The notes under the pieces are model-generated. The model ran no database searches. It was given only the letters and a program-made list of their open reading frames with translations, and was not told the origin of the DNA. This document shows positions 13,550-14,461 of a DNA stretch of 14,461 bases, one piece after another. Source of the DNA: Chloroflexota bacterium (lineage in GTDB: Bacteria > Chloroflexota > Dehalococcoidia > SAR202 > UBA11138); contig JADFQF010000007.1 in the NCBI GenBank assembly GCA_022561955.1, positions 1 through 14,461 of the forward strand, written 5' to 3'. A program made the translations under genes and the position numbers. Position 1 is the first letter of the stretch, and each line of letters begins with the position of its first letter.

Positions 13550-14224
13550 TCGGACAATCCGAAGACACTGTGCAGAAGGGGACGGCGCGAAATAGCCGTC
13601 CCTTTCTTTTTGTCTGTGACGACGGTTCGTTTTGTGCTCGGACGGCACGTCCCAACCTTCCCTGGTGCCTACGTTAGTTTGTAGTGGTGAGCGCTTCGAT
13701 CTGAGCTCGAACGTAACGTGGCGGTCGCCCACCGGGCAAATGCAGCTGACCTGCGGCGTGAAGCCGTTTCCGCCCTCGGCATCTTTGGCGAGCGCCTCCA
13801 GGACGCCGACCGCCGCCTTGCAAAGGGGCCTGGACAACCCACCCTCTTCGTTTGCGCTAAATACGTCGTTAACCTGGAAGCCCCTGGGGCAAATTCCGGA
13901 CGCATCAGTAACGACGAACGATACCGCACCGGCCGATGGGCCGATAGCGTACACCGGCTCCAGGAGGGCATGGCCGGCGATCGCCAGCTCTCGTGCCACC
14001 TCCGTGTAACCGGCGATCCCAGCTTCAGCCGACACCGTCCGTTCGTTGAGGCCCATGAACATCCATGCGAGGCTCATGGCAAAGGCTCCGATCATGACCA
14101 TCAGGGCCTGGGCAGGCAACGTGCCTCCTGAGAGCAACCAGAATCCGAGGATCACGACGGGGAACGTAAGTGTAATGATCAAGGGGAACAACAGCCCCGA
14201 CCTCTTCGATCGTTGCTCATTCAT
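13529..14224 (-). CDS. Membrane-anchored protein of unknown function, doubtful C-terminus
   Basis: I do not recognise the family. ATG 14222-14224 has GGGAGG 7 bases upstream. Of 231 residues, the first 10 are charged; two hydrophobic helices follow (about 11-32 and 39-60), separated by a short turn, then a soluble domain with several cysteines (in SGICPRGF, PLCKAA, VSCICPVG) up to about residue 175 (RHVTFELRSK). The last 55 or so residues are rich in R, K and E and are read antisense through the rplT terminator and the last 21 bases of rplT. This suggests that the original stop was lost, perhaps by a frameshift near 13670-13700, or that the tail is fortuitous. The two-helix anchor suggests a cytoplasmic domain at the membrane. 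Confidence 0.6.
   Translation of the reverse strand: MNEQRSKRSGLLFPLIITLTFPVVILGFWLLSGGTLPAQALMVMIGAFAMSLAWMFMGLNERTVSAEAGIAGYTEVARELAIAGHALLEPVYAIGPSAGAVSFVVTDASGICPRGFQVNDVFSANEEGGLSRPLCKAAVGVLEALAKDAEGGNGFTPQVSCICPVGDRHVTFELRSKRSPLQTNVGTREGWDVPSEHKTNRRHRQKERDGYFAPSPSAQCLRIVRLGRSRL
13576..13611 (+). terminator. Intrinsic terminator of rplT
   Basis: GGGACGGC (13579-13586) pairs with GCCGTCCC (13595-13602), extended by one G-U and A-T pairs, and TTTCTTTTT follows. It lies 26 bases after the rplT stop and ends the ribosomal block. Confidence 0.85.
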
Positions 14225-14461
14225 GTCTAACCTCCCTCGATGAGACCAGAAAGTTTTCGCTTTAGGGGGTAGTTTGTTGTATTCATCTCCGGCTAAGTAA
14301 CAGGCAGTTCAAATAGCAAGTTAACGGTTTGATTCGCTGCATTCCCTCGAAAGAGAGCGGCAGCGTCCGTCTGTTATGAGATGAGCGCCTCGTGGACGTG
14401 ATAGAGATGTGAGGAAGGAGATGCCGGCCGTGAGGATTTCGTGAGGAATCGGAACACTGTT
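14225..14461. other. Region without a recognisable gene
   Basis: It contains the ribosome binding site of the minus-strand membrane protein. Otherwise I see no convincing ORF, RNA gene or strong promoter. An ATG at 14421 after GGAAGGAG leads to a stop after seven codons. The right edge may hold the upstream region of another gene. Confidence 0.5.

Noticed and set aside
13632..14131. Plus-strand frames opposite the two-helix membrane protein
   Set aside because: The minus-strand frame has a strong ribosome binding site and a clear membrane-helix N-terminus; the plus frames have neither.
1..14461. CRISPR arrays, tRNA or rRNA genes, insertion sequences
   Set aside because: I looked for spaced direct repeats, transposase motifs and tRNA-like cloverleaf segments, and none were convincing.

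Overview
The window looks like a chromosomal segment of a GC-rich bacterium. The housekeeping block thrS-infC-rpmI-rplT, GTG starts with clear AGGAG-type ribosome binding sites, and accessory genes (a PA14-bearing GT39-like membrane glycosyltransferase, an N-acyl-D-amino-acid deacylase with the GQDG/HPRxYG signature, a galactonate-dehydratase-like enolase-superfamily enzyme, an Eis-like acetyltransferase) together suggest Chloroflexota, perhaps a SAR202/Dehalococcoidia-type lineage. That placement rests on gene content and recalled family resemblance only.

Left part (1-4250): the 3' portion of a polytopic glycosyltransferase ending in two PA14-like domains, then a minus-strand run of six tightly spaced genes read from 4080 down to 2149: HicB-like antitoxin, DUF433, DUF5615 (PIN-like), cupin, ribbon-helix-helix antitoxin, and VapC-type PIN toxin. 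Couplings are by 1-4 base overlaps within the toxin-antitoxin pairs. The run starts at a TTGACA-N17-TAGGGT promoter overlapped by a 20-bp imperfect palindrome, a good autorepression candidate. No HicA is present beside the HicB-like gene.

Middle part (4197-8064), plus strand: an N-acyl-D-amino-acid deacylase, a G-rich inverted repeat, a TauE/SafE-type permease broken by one frameshift near 6421-6440, and an enolase-superfamily acid-sugar dehydratase. This resembles a small-molecule scavenging and catabolism set. A four-helix membrane protein (minus) and an Eis-like acetyltransferase (plus) follow, divergently arranged.

Right part (10027-13611): translation genes with unusually rich local regulation. 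thrS lacks the TGS domain and is preceded by a promoter, a structured leader and an intrinsic terminator (probable attenuation). infC has its own extended -10 promoter and appears to start at an AUC codon, the start type used for IF3 autoregulation. rpmI overlaps infC, and a strong terminator separates rpmI from rplT. The rplT leader contains a segment resembling the H40/H41 region of 23S rRNA where L20 binds, consistent with autogenous control. The most interesting content of the window is this set of RNA and initiation controls, plus the hybrid toxin-antitoxin run. A convergent two-helix membrane protein of unknown function and about 240 bases with no recognisable gene close the window.
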